DNA from: CAVQGZ01 sp964400785
Lineage (GTDB): Bacteria > Actinomycetota > Actinomycetes > Jiangellales > Jiangellaceae
Length of the DNA: 64,000 nucleotides
NCBI GenBank assembly: GCA_964400785.1
Contig: CAYNWB010000001.1
Location: forward strand, 62,001-126,000
Reading direction: 5' to 3'
Position numbers and translations under genes: made by a program. The notes under the pieces are model-generated. The model searched no databases and was not told the DNA's origin. It saw only the letters and a program-made list of their open reading frames with translations. Positions 19,501 to 26,619 of this stretch are shown piece by piece. How positions within the stretch are numbered: position 1 is the first letter of the stretch; the number at the start of each line of letters is the position of its first letter.

Positions 19501-20249
19501 ACGGCGCCCAGATCATCGTGGACGAGTTCATCGTCTCCGGTGAGTCCAAGTGGGGCCAGCAGTCGGGCGTGACGCTGCTGCTCCCCCACGGCTACGAGGG
19601 CCAGGGGCCCGACCACTCATCCGCCCGCATCGAACGGTTCCTGGCGCTAGCGGCCAACGACGCGTTCACCGCTGCTCAGCCGTCGACCCCGGCGAACTAC
19701 TTCCATCTGCTCCGGCGCCAGGCGCTCGACCCCGCGCACCGACCGCTCATCGTGTTCACGCCGAAGTCGATGCTGCGCAACAAGAGGGCGACCTCGGCGC
19801 CCGAGCACTTCACGCAGGGGACGTTCCAGACGGTCATCCCCTCCTCGCCGGAGGACCCGCAGCAGGTCACCACGCTGCTCCTGTGCTCGGGCAAGGTCTA
19901 CTGGGACCTGCTCGGGGCCTACGAGGCGCTCGACGAGGCCCACGCACGAGCGGTGGCCATCGCTCGCGTCGAGCAGCTGTACCCGACGCCCGTGGCCGAG
20001 ATCGTCGCCGAGGTCGGCCGCTACCCGAACCTGCGCGAGGTGCGATGGGTGCAGGACGAGCCGGCCAACCAGGGTGCATGGCCGACCATGGCGGTGCACC
20101 TGCCGCCGCACCTGCGGCGGGTGAAGCAGGGCCTGCCCCTGACCAGGGTCTCTCGGCCGGAGTCTCCGGCACCGTCGGTCGGCTCGCACGCGGTGCACGT
20201 CGAGCAGCAGCGGCTGCTGATGGCAGAGGCGCTGCGCACCGGCGGCTGA
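16503..20249 (+). CDS. kgd: Multifunctional 2-oxoglutarate decarboxylase/dehydrogenase (fused E2-E1)
   Basis: This is the actinobacterial fusion of a dihydrolipoyl-succinyltransferase-like domain with the thiamine-dependent E1 of 2-oxoglutarate dehydrogenase. The 1248 residues begin with a short conserved helix (NEWLVDEMYERWQADPSSVD), then a Pro/Ala linker. The E2 catalytic domain has His336 in TYDHRVIQG, and E1 starts about residue 375 with GMPHRGRLN and later HGYEGQGPDHSSAR. There is no lipoyl domain, as in Mycobacterium Kgd. GTG 16503 matches the mycobacterial N-terminus; GTG 16455 is a longer alternative. Confidence 0.95.
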   Translation: MTAQSSPPGPAGDFGANEWLVDEMYERWQADPSSVDPAWNTFFQDYRPAAEGSASPDGPTAPSTGAAAVRPVSTRTPTPPVPAPAPPPPAASPPRPAPPPVSTTTAATALAKSASAPDAGPITPERLRGPAARVVTNMQASLAVPTATSVRAIPAKLLVDNRVVINNHLRRSRGGKVSFTHLIGYAIVRALSHLPEMNVAYAEVDGKPGVVHQPQVNLGLAIDLQKPDGSRQLLVPAIKRANLMDFATFWASYEDVVRRARAGTLTADDFSGTTISLTNPGTIGTVHSVPRLMPGQGAIIGVGAMEYPAQYQGASPDTLARLAVSKVLTLTSTYDHRVIQGAQSGDFLRQIHQLLLGEEGFFDDVFTSLRIPYEPVRWVPDIAVSHDEEIGRQARVLELIHAYRVRGHLMADTDPLEYSQRSHPDLDVTSHGLTLWDLDREFATGSFGGDRPFLKLRDILGILRDAYCRTIGIEYMHIQDPEQRAWMQQRVENRADRMPREDQLRILHKLNQAEAFETFLQTKYVGQKRFSLEGSESMIPLLDEVITRAAEAGLVEATIGMPHRGRLNVLANVVGKSYGQIFREFEGNVDPRTVQGSGDVKYHLGADGEVTTDSGASIKVSLSANPSHLEAVNPVLEGIARAKQDVLDRGEQFPVLPILLHGDAAFAGQGVVAETLNLSQLRGYRTGGTIHVIVNNQVGFTTAPQHSRSSVYSTDVARMVQAPIFHVNGDDPEACVRVARLAFEFRQAFNKDVVIDMISYRRRGHNEGDDPSYTQPLMYDLIEQKRSVRKLYTEALIGRGDITITEAEDALRDYQVQLERVFDETRDTDGPEPQDAGYSTVPRYPRKPRHPQGGITTATTPDVLARISKAYVDVPEGFTVHPKLLPQLQRRSAAITGGGIDWGTAEIIAFGSLLMQGRPVRLSGQDSRRGTFAQRFAVIIDRHTGEEWTPLRQLADDQASFYVYDSLLSEYAALGFEYGYSVARPDALVLWEAQFGDFLNGAQIIVDEFIVSGESKWGQQSGVTLLLPHGYEGQGPDHSSARIERFLALAANDAFTAAQPSTPANYFHLLRRQALDPAHRPLIVFTPKSMLRNKRATSAPEHFTQGTFQTVIPSSPEDPQQVTTLLLCSGKVYWDLLGAYEALDEAHARAVAIARVEQLYPTPVAEIVAEVGRYPNLREVRWVQDEPANQGAWPTMAVHLPPHLRRVKQGLPLTRVSRPESPAPSVGSHAVHVEQQRLLMAEALRTGG

Positions 20250-20250
20250 C

Positions 20251-20451
20251 GTGTACTTCACCGACCGGGGCCTGGACGAGCTCGACGACGCGCGCGCCGA
20301 CGAGCAGGTGGTCGTGGCCTGGCTCGTCGAGCGGATGCGGGAGTTCGTCGACCTCAACCCCGAGCACGAGGTGGCGATCGACCGCTTCGCCAGCTACCTC
20401 GCGCGCGTTGACGACGACGACGATGCCGAGCCCGCCGACCTGGACGACTGA
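20251..20451 (+). CDS. Small acidic protein, DUF6104-like
   Basis: A 66-residue acidic protein starting MYFTDRGLDELDD and ending in a run of Asp. It resembles the short DUF6104 proteins of actinobacteria, whose function is unknown. The GTG start lies one base after the kgd stop, so it should be translated with kgd. I am unaware of a demonstrated link between the family and 2-oxoglutarate dehydrogenase; the coupling is only positional. Confidence 0.7.
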   Translation: MYFTDRGLDELDDARADEQVVVAWLVERMREFVDLNPEHEVAIDRFASYLARVDDDDDAEPADLDD

Positions 20452-20467
20452 GGTCGCCCGAGCCGGG

Positions 20468-21433
20468 TCACCGGGTGAGCACGACCTTGCCGAACACCTC
20501 TCCGGCGGCCAGTGCGGCGAACGCGTCGGCAGCCTGCTCCATCGGCAGAGTCTGGTCGATCACCGGACGCACGCCGCGCACGGAGCAGAAGCGCAGCAGC
20601 CGGGCGAGCTCGTCGCGGGTGCCCATGGTCGAGCCGACGACCCGAAGCTGCAGGAAGAACACCCGGTTCAGCTCGGTCTCGGCCCGGTGGCCCGACGTGG
20701 CGCCGGAGATCACGACGCTGCCGCCCGGTCGCACCGACCGCAACGAGTGCTCCCAGGTGGCCTTGCCGACGGTCTCCATCACGCCGTCGACGCGCTCGGG
20801 AAGCCGTGCCCCGGAGGGGAAGACGGCGTCGGCACCGAGCTCGCGCGCCTGCTCACGCTTCGCCTCGTCGCGGCTGGTCACCCACATGCGGTACCCGGCC
20901 TGCGACCCCAGCACGACCAGTGCGGTGGAGACCCCTCCCCCGGCACCTTGCACCAGCACGGTCGAGCCCGGCTGCAGCGCCGCCTGCGTGAAGAGCATGC
21001 GGTACGCGGTCAACCACGCGGTCGGCATGCAGGCTGCGTCTGTCATGCTCATGCCCTCCGGCAGGGGCAGCACGTTGCGTCGCGGCACCGACACCAGGTC
21101 GGCAAACGTGCCGGGGTGGCGCTCGGACAGCAGCGACCGGCGCGGGTCGTCCGTCTCGTCGCCCCGCCAGTCGGGGTCGGAGATGACGGAATGGACGACC
21201 ACGGGGGTCCCGTCCTCGAGCTCTCCGGCAGCGTCGCAGCCGAGAATCATCGGCAGGCGGTCAGCCGGCAGGCCGACCCCGCGCAGAGACCAGAGGTCGT
21301 GATGGTTCAGGCTGGCGGCGCGCACTCGCACCCGCACCCACCCCTCGCGGTCGTCAGGCTCGGGCTGCTCCCCCACGACAAGACCTGACAGAGGGTCGTC
21401 CGGGTTCTGGGACGCGGCGTAGACGGCGAACAT
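20468..21433 (-). CDS. Zinc-binding-type alcohol dehydrogenase / quinone oxidoreductase (MDR)
   Basis: A 321-residue medium-chain dehydrogenase/reductase. It has the GroES-like N-terminal domain (LNHHDLWSLRGVG, GCDAAGELEDG) and a Rossmann domain with VQGAGGGVSTALVVLG. It lacks the cysteine cluster for structural zinc, so a quinone-oxidoreductase-like NADPH enzyme is likely. Substrate is unknown. A TAGGTT hexamer 6 nt before the ATG at 21433 suggests a leaderless transcript. Confidence 0.85.
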   Translation of the reverse strand: MFAVYAASQNPDDPLSGLVVGEQPEPDDREGWVRVRVRAASLNHHDLWSLRGVGLPADRLPMILGCDAAGELEDGTPVVVHSVISDPDWRGDETDDPRRSLLSERHPGTFADLVSVPRRNVLPLPEGMSMTDAACMPTAWLTAYRMLFTQAALQPGSTVLVQGAGGGVSTALVVLGSQAGYRMWVTSRDEAKREQARELGADAVFPSGARLPERVDGVMETVGKATWEHSLRSVRPGGSVVISGATSGHRAETELNRVFFLQLRVVGSTMGTRDELARLLRFCSVRGVRPVIDQTLPMEQAADAFAALAAGEVFGKVVLTR

Positions 21434-21439
21434 GCAGCC

Positions 21440-21445
21440 AACCTA
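21440..21445 (-). promoter_or_regulatory. -10 element of the quinone oxidoreductase gene (leaderless)
   Basis: TAGGTT lies 6 nt before the ATG at 21433 with no ribosome binding site. Confidence 0.5.
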
Positions 21446-21524
21446 GACGCCTCGACGGACGTCGGTCTGTGAGGATTGCGGCATTCTGCTGACCGCACGC
21501 GAGATCAGGGTGGAAGATCGGACC

Positions 21525-22421
21525 ATGACGAGGGGTGGACGAGCGTGGGTGCTGACCGTCGGTGCAGCGGTGGCTCTGGCGGGGTGCGCCACTCCTGCTG
21601 AGCCCGAGCCGGCCGACGTGGTGCCCGACGCCATCGCCGAGGTCGGCGCCCTGCTGGTGGCCACCTCCCCGGAGTTCCCCCCAGCACAGTTCCGGGCGCC
21701 GTTCGAGTTCCAGGGCCTGCAGTCCGGAGAGGTGACCGGGTTCGAGGTCGAGCTGGTCGAGGCGGTCGCCGACGAGCTGGGGCTGACGGTGCAGTGGGCC
21801 GAGGTGTCCTTCGAGCAGGTGCTCGAGCAGGTCTCGGCCGGGGACGCCGACATGGCCTCGTCCGCGATCAGCGTGACCGACGAGCGAAGCGCCGACTTCA
21901 CGTTCGTCACCTTCTTCGAGACAGGTACCCAGTGGGCCGTGCGCGAGCCGAACGCCGCGGGGGTGCGCCCGGACAGCGCCTGCGGTGCGCGGGTGGCGGT
22001 GCAGAGCGGCACCGTGCAGGCCGACGACCTCGCGGCCCGCTCCGCGGCGTGCGAGCAGGCCGGTGAGGACCCCATCGAGATCCTCGAGTACGCGCAGCAG
22101 GACGAGGTCACCGCCGCTCTCGTCGCCGGCGTCGTGAACGCCTTCGCCGCCGATGCGCCCGCGGTGCGCTGGGCCATCCGTCAGTCCGGCAACCCCAGCG
22201 CGGCCAGCTCGATCAACACCAACCGGCTGGTGCCGGTCGGCCCGCCGTACGACCTCAGTCCCTACGGCTGGGCAGTGACCGATCCCGAGCTGGCCGAGGC
22301 CCTGCTCGAAGGTCTGCAGGCCGTGGTCGACAGCGGGGAGTACACCGAGATCCTGCAGCGGTGGGGGGTCGCCGACGGCGCCCTCGAGCCGGATGCCATC
22401 GGCGTGGTCGAGCAGGGCTGA
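21525..22421 (+). CDS. Amino-acid-type ABC substrate-binding lipoprotein (orphan)
   Basis: A 298-residue secreted lipoprotein. The signal peptide ends in the lipobox LAGC with lipidated Cys21. The mature part is a type II periplasmic binding fold of the polar-amino-acid family: it has EVELVEAVADELGL, then FEQVLEQVSAGDADM and DERSADFTFVTFF. No permease or ATPase gene is adjacent, so it must pair with a transporter elsewhere or act as a sensor. GGAAGA precedes the ATG at 21525. Confidence 0.85.
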   Translation: MTRGGRAWVLTVGAAVALAGCATPAEPEPADVVPDAIAEVGALLVATSPEFPPAQFRAPFEFQGLQSGEVTGFEVELVEAVADELGLTVQWAEVSFEQVLEQVSAGDADMASSAISVTDERSADFTFVTFFETGTQWAVREPNAAGVRPDSACGARVAVQSGTVQADDLAARSAACEQAGEDPIEILEYAQQDEVTAALVAGVVNAFAADAPAVRWAIRQSGNPSAASSINTNRLVPVGPPYDLSPYGWAVTDPELAEALLEGLQAVVDSGEYTEILQRWGVADGALEPDAIGVVEQG

Positions 22422-22425
22422 CCGG

Positions 22426-23625
22426 TCAGCGACGGGCGACCCCGTCGCGGCGGGCGCAGGTAGCCACGGCCGCTGCTACCGATGGCCCGACGCGCCGGTC
22501 CAGCGCCGACGGGATGACGAAGTCGGGGGCCAGCCTGTCGGCGACGAGGTTGGCCAGCGCGTTGGCCGCCGCGATCTTCATGCCCTCGGTGATGCGCTCG
22601 GCCCGCACGGCCAGCGCCCCCCGGAACACGCCGGGGAAGGCCAGCACGTTGTTGATCTGGTTCGGGAAGTCGCTGCGTCCGGTGGCCACGATCGTGGCGT
22701 GCCGCGCCGCCACGTCCGGGTGAACCTCCGGGTCAGGGTTGGCCAGGGCGAAGATGATGGCGTCGTCGGCCATGCCTGCCAGTGCCCGCTCCGGCACCGT
22801 CCCGCCCGAGACACCGATGAAGGCGTCCGCACCGACGAGTGCTGCTGCCAGGTCGCCGGTGACCCCGCCGCGGTTGGTCAGCGCAGCGATCTCTGCCTTG
22901 TGGGGGGGCAGATCCGGACGGTCCGCGTGGATGACCCCCTGCCGGTCGACCACGCGGATGTCGCCGATGCCTGCCTCGTACAGGATCTTGGCGATGGCCA
23001 CGCCGGCCGCCCCGGAGCCGGAGATCGTCACCGTGGTGTCCAGCACCTGACGCTTCGTCACCTTCAGCGCGTTCACGAGGGCGGCGAGAACGACGATGGC
23101 CGTGCCGTGCTGGTCGTCGTGGAAGACGGGGATGCTCATCGCCTGCTGCAGCCTGGCCTCGATCTCGAAGCAGCGTGGCGCGGAGATGTCCTCGAGGTTG
23201 ATGCCCCCGAACGAGGGGCCGAGAGCGACCACCGTGTCGACGAACCGGTCGACGTCGGTGGTGTCCAGGCACAGCGGGACGGCGTTCACTCCTCCGAACT
23301 CCTTGAGCAGGATCGCCTTGCCCTCCATGACCGGCATGGCGGCAGCAGGACCGATGTCGCCCAGACCGAGCACCGACGACCCATCCGTGACGACCGCGAC
23401 ACATCCTCCGACCCAGGTGTAGTCGTTGACCAGGTCGGCGTCGGCGGCGATGGCCTCGCACACCCGCGCCACACCGGGTGTGTAGGCAGCAGCCAGGTCG
23501 TCGCGGTCAGCCAGCGGCACCGTGGCGGTGACCTGCATCTTGCCGTGCTCGTGCAGGGTGAAGACCGGGTCGTGCTCGGTCAGAGCCGAGGTGTGCGCCA
23601 TCTCGGGGATCGGCTCGGCGGTCAT
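22426..23625 (-). CDS. NAD(P)-dependent malic enzyme
   Basis: This enzyme oxidatively decarboxylates malate to pyruvate. It is the 399-residue short bacterial form without the C-terminal phosphotransacetylase domain. Visible motifs are YTPGVARVCEAI with the catalytic Tyr, the metal site DDQHGTAIV, and the nucleotide loop ISGSGAAGVAIAK. AAGGAG before the ATG at 23625 sets the start. The cofactor preference (NAD or NADP) was not assigned. It lies 43 bp downstream of sodX on the same strand. Confidence 0.95.
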   Translation of the reverse strand: MTAEPIPEMAHTSALTEHDPVFTLHEHGKMQVTATVPLADRDDLAAAYTPGVARVCEAIAADADLVNDYTWVGGCVAVVTDGSSVLGLGDIGPAAAMPVMEGKAILLKEFGGVNAVPLCLDTTDVDRFVDTVVALGPSFGGINLEDISAPRCFEIEARLQQAMSIPVFHDDQHGTAIVVLAALVNALKVTKRQVLDTTVTISGSGAAGVAIAKILYEAGIGDIRVVDRQGVIHADRPDLPPHKAEIAALTNRGGVTGDLAAALVGADAFIGVSGGTVPERALAGMADDAIIFALANPDPEVHPDVAARHATIVATGRSDFPNQINNVLAFPGVFRGALAVRAERITEGMKIAAANALANLVADRLAPDFVIPSALDRRVGPSVAAAVATCARRDGVARR

Positions 23626-23668
23626 GGGGCTCCTTGTCACAGACAACCGCCCATGGTCGCACAGGCCG

Positions 23669-24034
23669 TCAGGCCGTCCTCGGGGCCGGGCGTCCCAGGC
23701 GGCCCGGACGCGGCCACAGCCGGACCCGCACGACTCCGTGCACGTCGCGATCGGCGACAGCACCCACCGACCAGGAGTCGACACCGGCCCTCGGGTTGTC
23801 CCGCTCGACCCACCACCCTCTCCGATCGCGGTGCGCGACCCGTTTGACCGCCGTGGTGCCGTCGGGCAGGTCGAGCACGGCCAGGCACCCCGGCTGCACA
23901 GCACACCGACGGTCCACGAGCAACGCGTCCCCGTCCCGCAGGGTCGGAAGCATGGAGTCGCCGTGGACATAGGCGACCAGCCACCTGCCCTTCGACCGGG
24001 CGAGGCGCAGGCGGTCGCGATACGCTCGCACCAT
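23669..24034 (-). CDS. sodX: Nickel-type superoxide dismutase maturation protease (S26 family)
   Basis: A 121-residue signal-peptidase-I-like protease that removes the SodN leader so that the new N-terminal His can bind nickel. The catalytic Ser27 is in GDSMLPTL and the general-base Lys64 is in TAVKRVAH. There is no strong membrane anchor. The ATG at 24034 and the sodN ATG at 24033 share one CATG, so the two genes diverge with no space between them. An AGAAGG sits 9 nt before this start; GTG 24052 is the alternative. Confidence 0.9.
   Translation of the reverse strand: MVRAYRDRLRLARSKGRWLVAYVHGDSMLPTLRDGDALLVDRRCAVQPGCLAVLDLPDGTTAVKRVAHRDRRGWWVERDNPRAGVDSWSVGAVADRDVHGVVRVRLWPRPGRLGRPAPRTA
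24021..24026 (+). promoter_or_regulatory. -10 element of sodN (leaderless, inside sodX)
   Basis: TACGCT ends 6 nt before the sodN ATG with no ribosome binding site. The promoter therefore lies within the sodX coding sequence. Confidence 0.4.
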
Positions 24035-24449
24035 GCTTCGCAGCCTTCTCACCTCCGCTGGAATTGTCCCCGTCGTCGACGTTCACGCGCACTGCGACCT
24101 GCCGTGCGGCGTGTACGACCCGGCCCAGGCCCGGATCGAGGCCCAGTCGGTCAAGGCGTGCATGGAGAAGTACGCCGCCTCCGACGACCCGGTCTTCCGG
24201 GCCCGTGCCGTCGACATCAAGGAGCAGCGCTCCCACATGGTCAAGGAGCACCTGTGGGTGCTGTGGACCGACTACTTCAAGCCACCGCACTTCGAGACGT
24301 ACCCGCAGCTGCACCAGCTGTTCAACGAGGCCACCAAGCTGGCCGGCGCCGCCGGCACGAAGGGCACCAACGACACCGCGGTGGCCGACGAGCTGCTGGC
24401 CAAGATCGACGAGATCGCCGAGATCTTCTGGGAGACCAAGAAGGCGTGA
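24033..24449 (+). CDS. sodN: Nickel superoxide dismutase
   Basis: SodN converts superoxide to oxygen and hydrogen peroxide with a Ni cofactor, as a hexamer. The nickel hook HCDLPCGVYDP begins at residue 20, with His20, Cys21 and Cys25 (His1, Cys2, Cys6 of the mature protein) as ligands. The 19 residues before it are the leader cut by SodX. The C-terminal part (SDP-type FKPPHFETYP, ending FWETKKA) matches Streptomyces SodN. It begins a run of four genes with 4-bp overlaps. Confidence 0.98.
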   Translation: MLRSLLTSAGIVPVVDVHAHCDLPCGVYDPAQARIEAQSVKACMEKYAASDDPVFRARAVDIKEQRSHMVKEHLWVLWTDYFKPPHFETYPQLHQLFNEATKLAGAAGTKGTNDTAVADELLAKIDEIAEIFWETKKA

Positions 24450-24934
24450 CCGTCCGGATGGCCCGTCCGGGGGACGAGGCCGAGATCCACCGGATGATCG
24501 TCGAGCTGGCCGAGTACGAGCGGGCCGCGCACGAGGTCGAGTCCACACCGGACGACCTCGGTGCGGCCCTCTTCAGCCCCGACCCGCGCTGCTTCTGCCA
24601 CGTCGACGCCGACGGCGACGGCGTGCACGCCTTCGCCCTCTCCTACGTCACCTTCTCGACGTGGACCGGTCGCCACGGTCTGTGGCTGGAAGACCTGTAC
24701 GTGCGCCCGGATCGCCGTGGGCGCGGCATCGGCCGGGCCTTGATCGCCCACCTGGCCGCCGAGTGTGCCCGACGCGGGTACGGTCGCCTCGAGTGGTGGG
24801 TGCTGGACTGGAACGACCCAGCACTGCGCTTCTACGAGACCCTGGGAGCCGAGCCGATGTCTGAGTGGACCGTCCAGCGAGTGAGCGGCCGGGCCCTGAC
24901 GCGGCTCGCTGCCGAGGCGAGTGACCGGCGGTGA
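24446..24934 (+). CDS. GNAT family N-acetyltransferase
   Basis: A 162-residue acetyltransferase with the acetyl-CoA loop RRGRGIGRAL at about residues 90-99 and the later motif LDWNDPALRFYETLGA. The latter resembles the diamine/spermidine-type (SAT-like) branch. The GTG start overlaps the sodN stop (GTGA) and its own stop overlaps the next gene the same way. The acceptor substrate is unknown; its place between sodN and sigF suggests a stress-linked role, by inference. Confidence 0.88.
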   Translation: MTVRMARPGDEAEIHRMIVELAEYERAAHEVESTPDDLGAALFSPDPRCFCHVDADGDGVHAFALSYVTFSTWTGRHGLWLEDLYVRPDRRGRGIGRALIAHLAAECARRGYGRLEWWVLDWNDPALRFYETLGAEPMSEWTVQRVSGRALTRLAAEASDRR

Positions 24935-25359
24935 CCGACGCGGGCATGCGACCCGGGGACGAGGTGCGCCTGACGCTGCCGGCACGCTCGGAGTTCGTCG
25001 GCGTCGCCCGAAGCCTCGTCGCCGGCATCGCGAGTCGCCTCGACCTCGACCTCGACCAGATCGAGGACGTGCGGCTCGCCGTGTCGGAGGCCTGCGCCGT
25101 CGTGCTGCCGGATGTCCGCCCGGCCAGTGAGCTGGACGTCGTCCTCCGCCTCGGCGAGGCTGACCTCACCGTCGACATCTCGGCGCCCACCTCGGCGGAG
25201 GCCATGGGGACGGCCGAGTCCTTCGCCTGGACCGTGCTGCGGGCCCTGACCGACCAGGCCGATGGCGAGGTCGCGCAGGGACGGCTTCGGGTTCGGCTCC
25301 GCTTCGTCGCCCCCGTGGGCAGCCGCTCCGAGCAGGACGCGGGAGCCGGGCTGCCGTGA
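24931..25359 (+). CDS. RsbW/UsfX-like anti-sigma factor
   Basis: A 142-residue protein of the HATPase-fold anti-sigma family, immediately before and overlapping the sigF gene. It would bind SigF and block it. The helix VRLAVSEACAVVL matches the N-box region but lacks the Mg-ATP Asn, and no DxGxG loop is visible. The same loss is seen in M. tuberculosis UsfX, as is the later SFAWTVLRALTDQ segment. It may therefore be a weak or inactive kinase. GTGA overlaps on both sides support the start at 24931. Confidence 0.85.
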   Translation: MTDAGMRPGDEVRLTLPARSEFVGVARSLVAGIASRLDLDLDQIEDVRLAVSEACAVVLPDVRPASELDVVLRLGEADLTVDISAPTSAEAMGTAESFAWTVLRALTDQADGEVAQGRLRVRLRFVAPVGSRSEQDAGAGLP

Positions 25360-26141
25360 CGGCAGGGGCACACGACGACTCACCGGAGTCCATGCCGGAT
25401 CGCAGTCGTGCGCTGTTCGCCGAGCTGGGCGGCCTGCCCGTCGATGACCCCCGCCGTGCCCAGGTGCGCGCAGCCCTCGTCGAGCTGCACGCCGGGCTCG
25501 CCTACAGCATCGCGCGGCGGTTCAGCCGCGACGGCCGTCCGGACGACGACCTGAGCCAGGTGGCCATGCTGGGCCTGCTGAAGGCCGTCGACCGCTTCGA
25601 CGACTCTCGCGGCGTCGCGTTCTCGTCCTTCGCCACGCCGACCATCCGCGGTGAGATCCGGCGGCACTTCCGCGACACCGCGTGGGCCGCACACGTGCCC
25701 CGCGGGCTGCGCGAGCTGGCGGTGCAGATACCCCCGGCAGCCGAGGCGCTCACCGCACAGCTCGGCCGCGCTCCTCGCCCGAGCGAGCTCGCCGCGCACC
25801 TCGACACCGACGCCGACCGGGTCATCGAGGCTCTCGAGGCGGCACAGGCGCTGTCGGCGGTCCCTCTCGAGACCCCGTCCTACGACGGCCGGCCGCTCAC
25901 GGAGACCCTCGGCACCATCGACGCCGCGCTGGCCCGCATCGACGAGCGGCAGGCCCTGCGGCCCCTCATCGCCGCGCTGCCCCAACGCGAGCGCGACATC
26001 CTGATGATGCGCTTCTTCGAGGAGCTCTCGCAGTCGCAGATCGCAGCGAGGCTCGGCATCTCCCAGATGCACGTGTCGCGCCTGCTCTCCCGCACCCTGC
26101 GTGAGCTGCACGAGGGGCTGGCCGAGCAGCCCTCGACCTGA
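25356..26141 (+). CDS. sigF: RNA polymerase sigma factor, SigF/SigB group
   Basis: A 261-residue group 3 sigma factor with region 2 (FSRDGRPDDDLSQVAMLGLLKAVDRFD, then GVAFSSFATPTIRGEIRR), region 3, and region 4 ending in a helix-turn-helix (LSQSQIAARLGISQMHVSRLL). It would drive a general-stress or stationary-phase regulon. The gene overlaps the anti-sigma gene, and both are in the reading run that begins with sodN. No RsbV-type antagonist lies in the window. Confidence 0.93.
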   Translation: MTAGAHDDSPESMPDRSRALFAELGGLPVDDPRRAQVRAALVELHAGLAYSIARRFSRDGRPDDDLSQVAMLGLLKAVDRFDDSRGVAFSSFATPTIRGEIRRHFRDTAWAAHVPRGLRELAVQIPPAAEALTAQLGRAPRPSELAAHLDTDADRVIEALEAAQALSAVPLETPSYDGRPLTETLGTIDAALARIDERQALRPLIAALPQRERDILMMRFFEELSQSQIAARLGISQMHVSRLLSRTLRELHEGLAEQPST

Positions 26142-26165
26142 CGCGAGCCCCTGGCCCGACCACGC

Positions 26166-26555
26166 TCACGGGCCAGTGCCGGAGCGTCCGTACTCGGTCC
26201 GCCCGTCCTCGCCCAGCAGCAGCACCAGCCCGGCACAGGCCGTGGCCCCGAGCAGCACGGCCCCCACCCACAGGCCTGCGGTGGCCATCATGGCCGCCAT
26301 CGGCAGGGCCAGTACCTGCACGAAGACGACAGGTCCGTACACCCACCGCATCCCCCGGCCTGCTGCGAACGCGAGCGCTCCGATGATGACCGCGAGCAGC
26401 AGGAAGTACGCGGACGATCCCCAGGCCACCTCGGGACGAGCCGCACCACCCTGCGCGACGCCGATCACCTGCCACACGGCCACGCCGAGGGCCAGCACGG
26501 CCTCGGCCGCCACGACCACGGCGACCTGCCGCCCCCGACGTCCCACCCCTGCCAC
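26166..26555 (-). CDS. Membrane protein of unknown function
   Basis: A 129-residue protein with four predicted hydrophobic helices and a short polar C-terminus. I do not recognise the family. It could be an integral membrane partner of a stress system, but nothing supports that beyond position. The GTG at 26555 is chosen because a TACGCT -10 hexamer ends 8 nt before it. A longer ATG at 26618 would run through that promoter and into the divergent lipid-kinase promoter. Confidence 0.7.
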   Translation of the reverse strand: MAGVGRRGRQVAVVVAAEAVLALGVAVWQVIGVAQGGAARPEVAWGSSAYFLLLAVIIGALAFAAGRGMRWVYGPVVFVQVLALPMAAMMATAGLWVGAVLLGATACAGLVLLLGEDGRTEYGRSGTGP

Positions 26556-26563
26556 GTCGACGA

Positions 26564-26569
26564 AGCGTA
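26564..26569 (-). promoter_or_regulatory. -10 element of the membrane protein gene (leaderless)
   Basis: TACGCT is 8 nt from the GTG at 26555, with no ribosome binding site. Confidence 0.45.
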
Positions 26570-26605
26570 GGCGTGCGCGGCCTCGGGTCCCGTCCCGGCG
26601 CTGGC

Positions 26606-26611
26606 TAGGCT
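26606..26611 (+). promoter_or_regulatory. -10 element of the diacylglycerol kinase gene (leaderless)
   Basis: TAGGCT is 8 nt from the GTG at 26620, with no ribosome binding site. Confidence 0.45.
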
Positions 26612-26619
26612 CTCGCATC

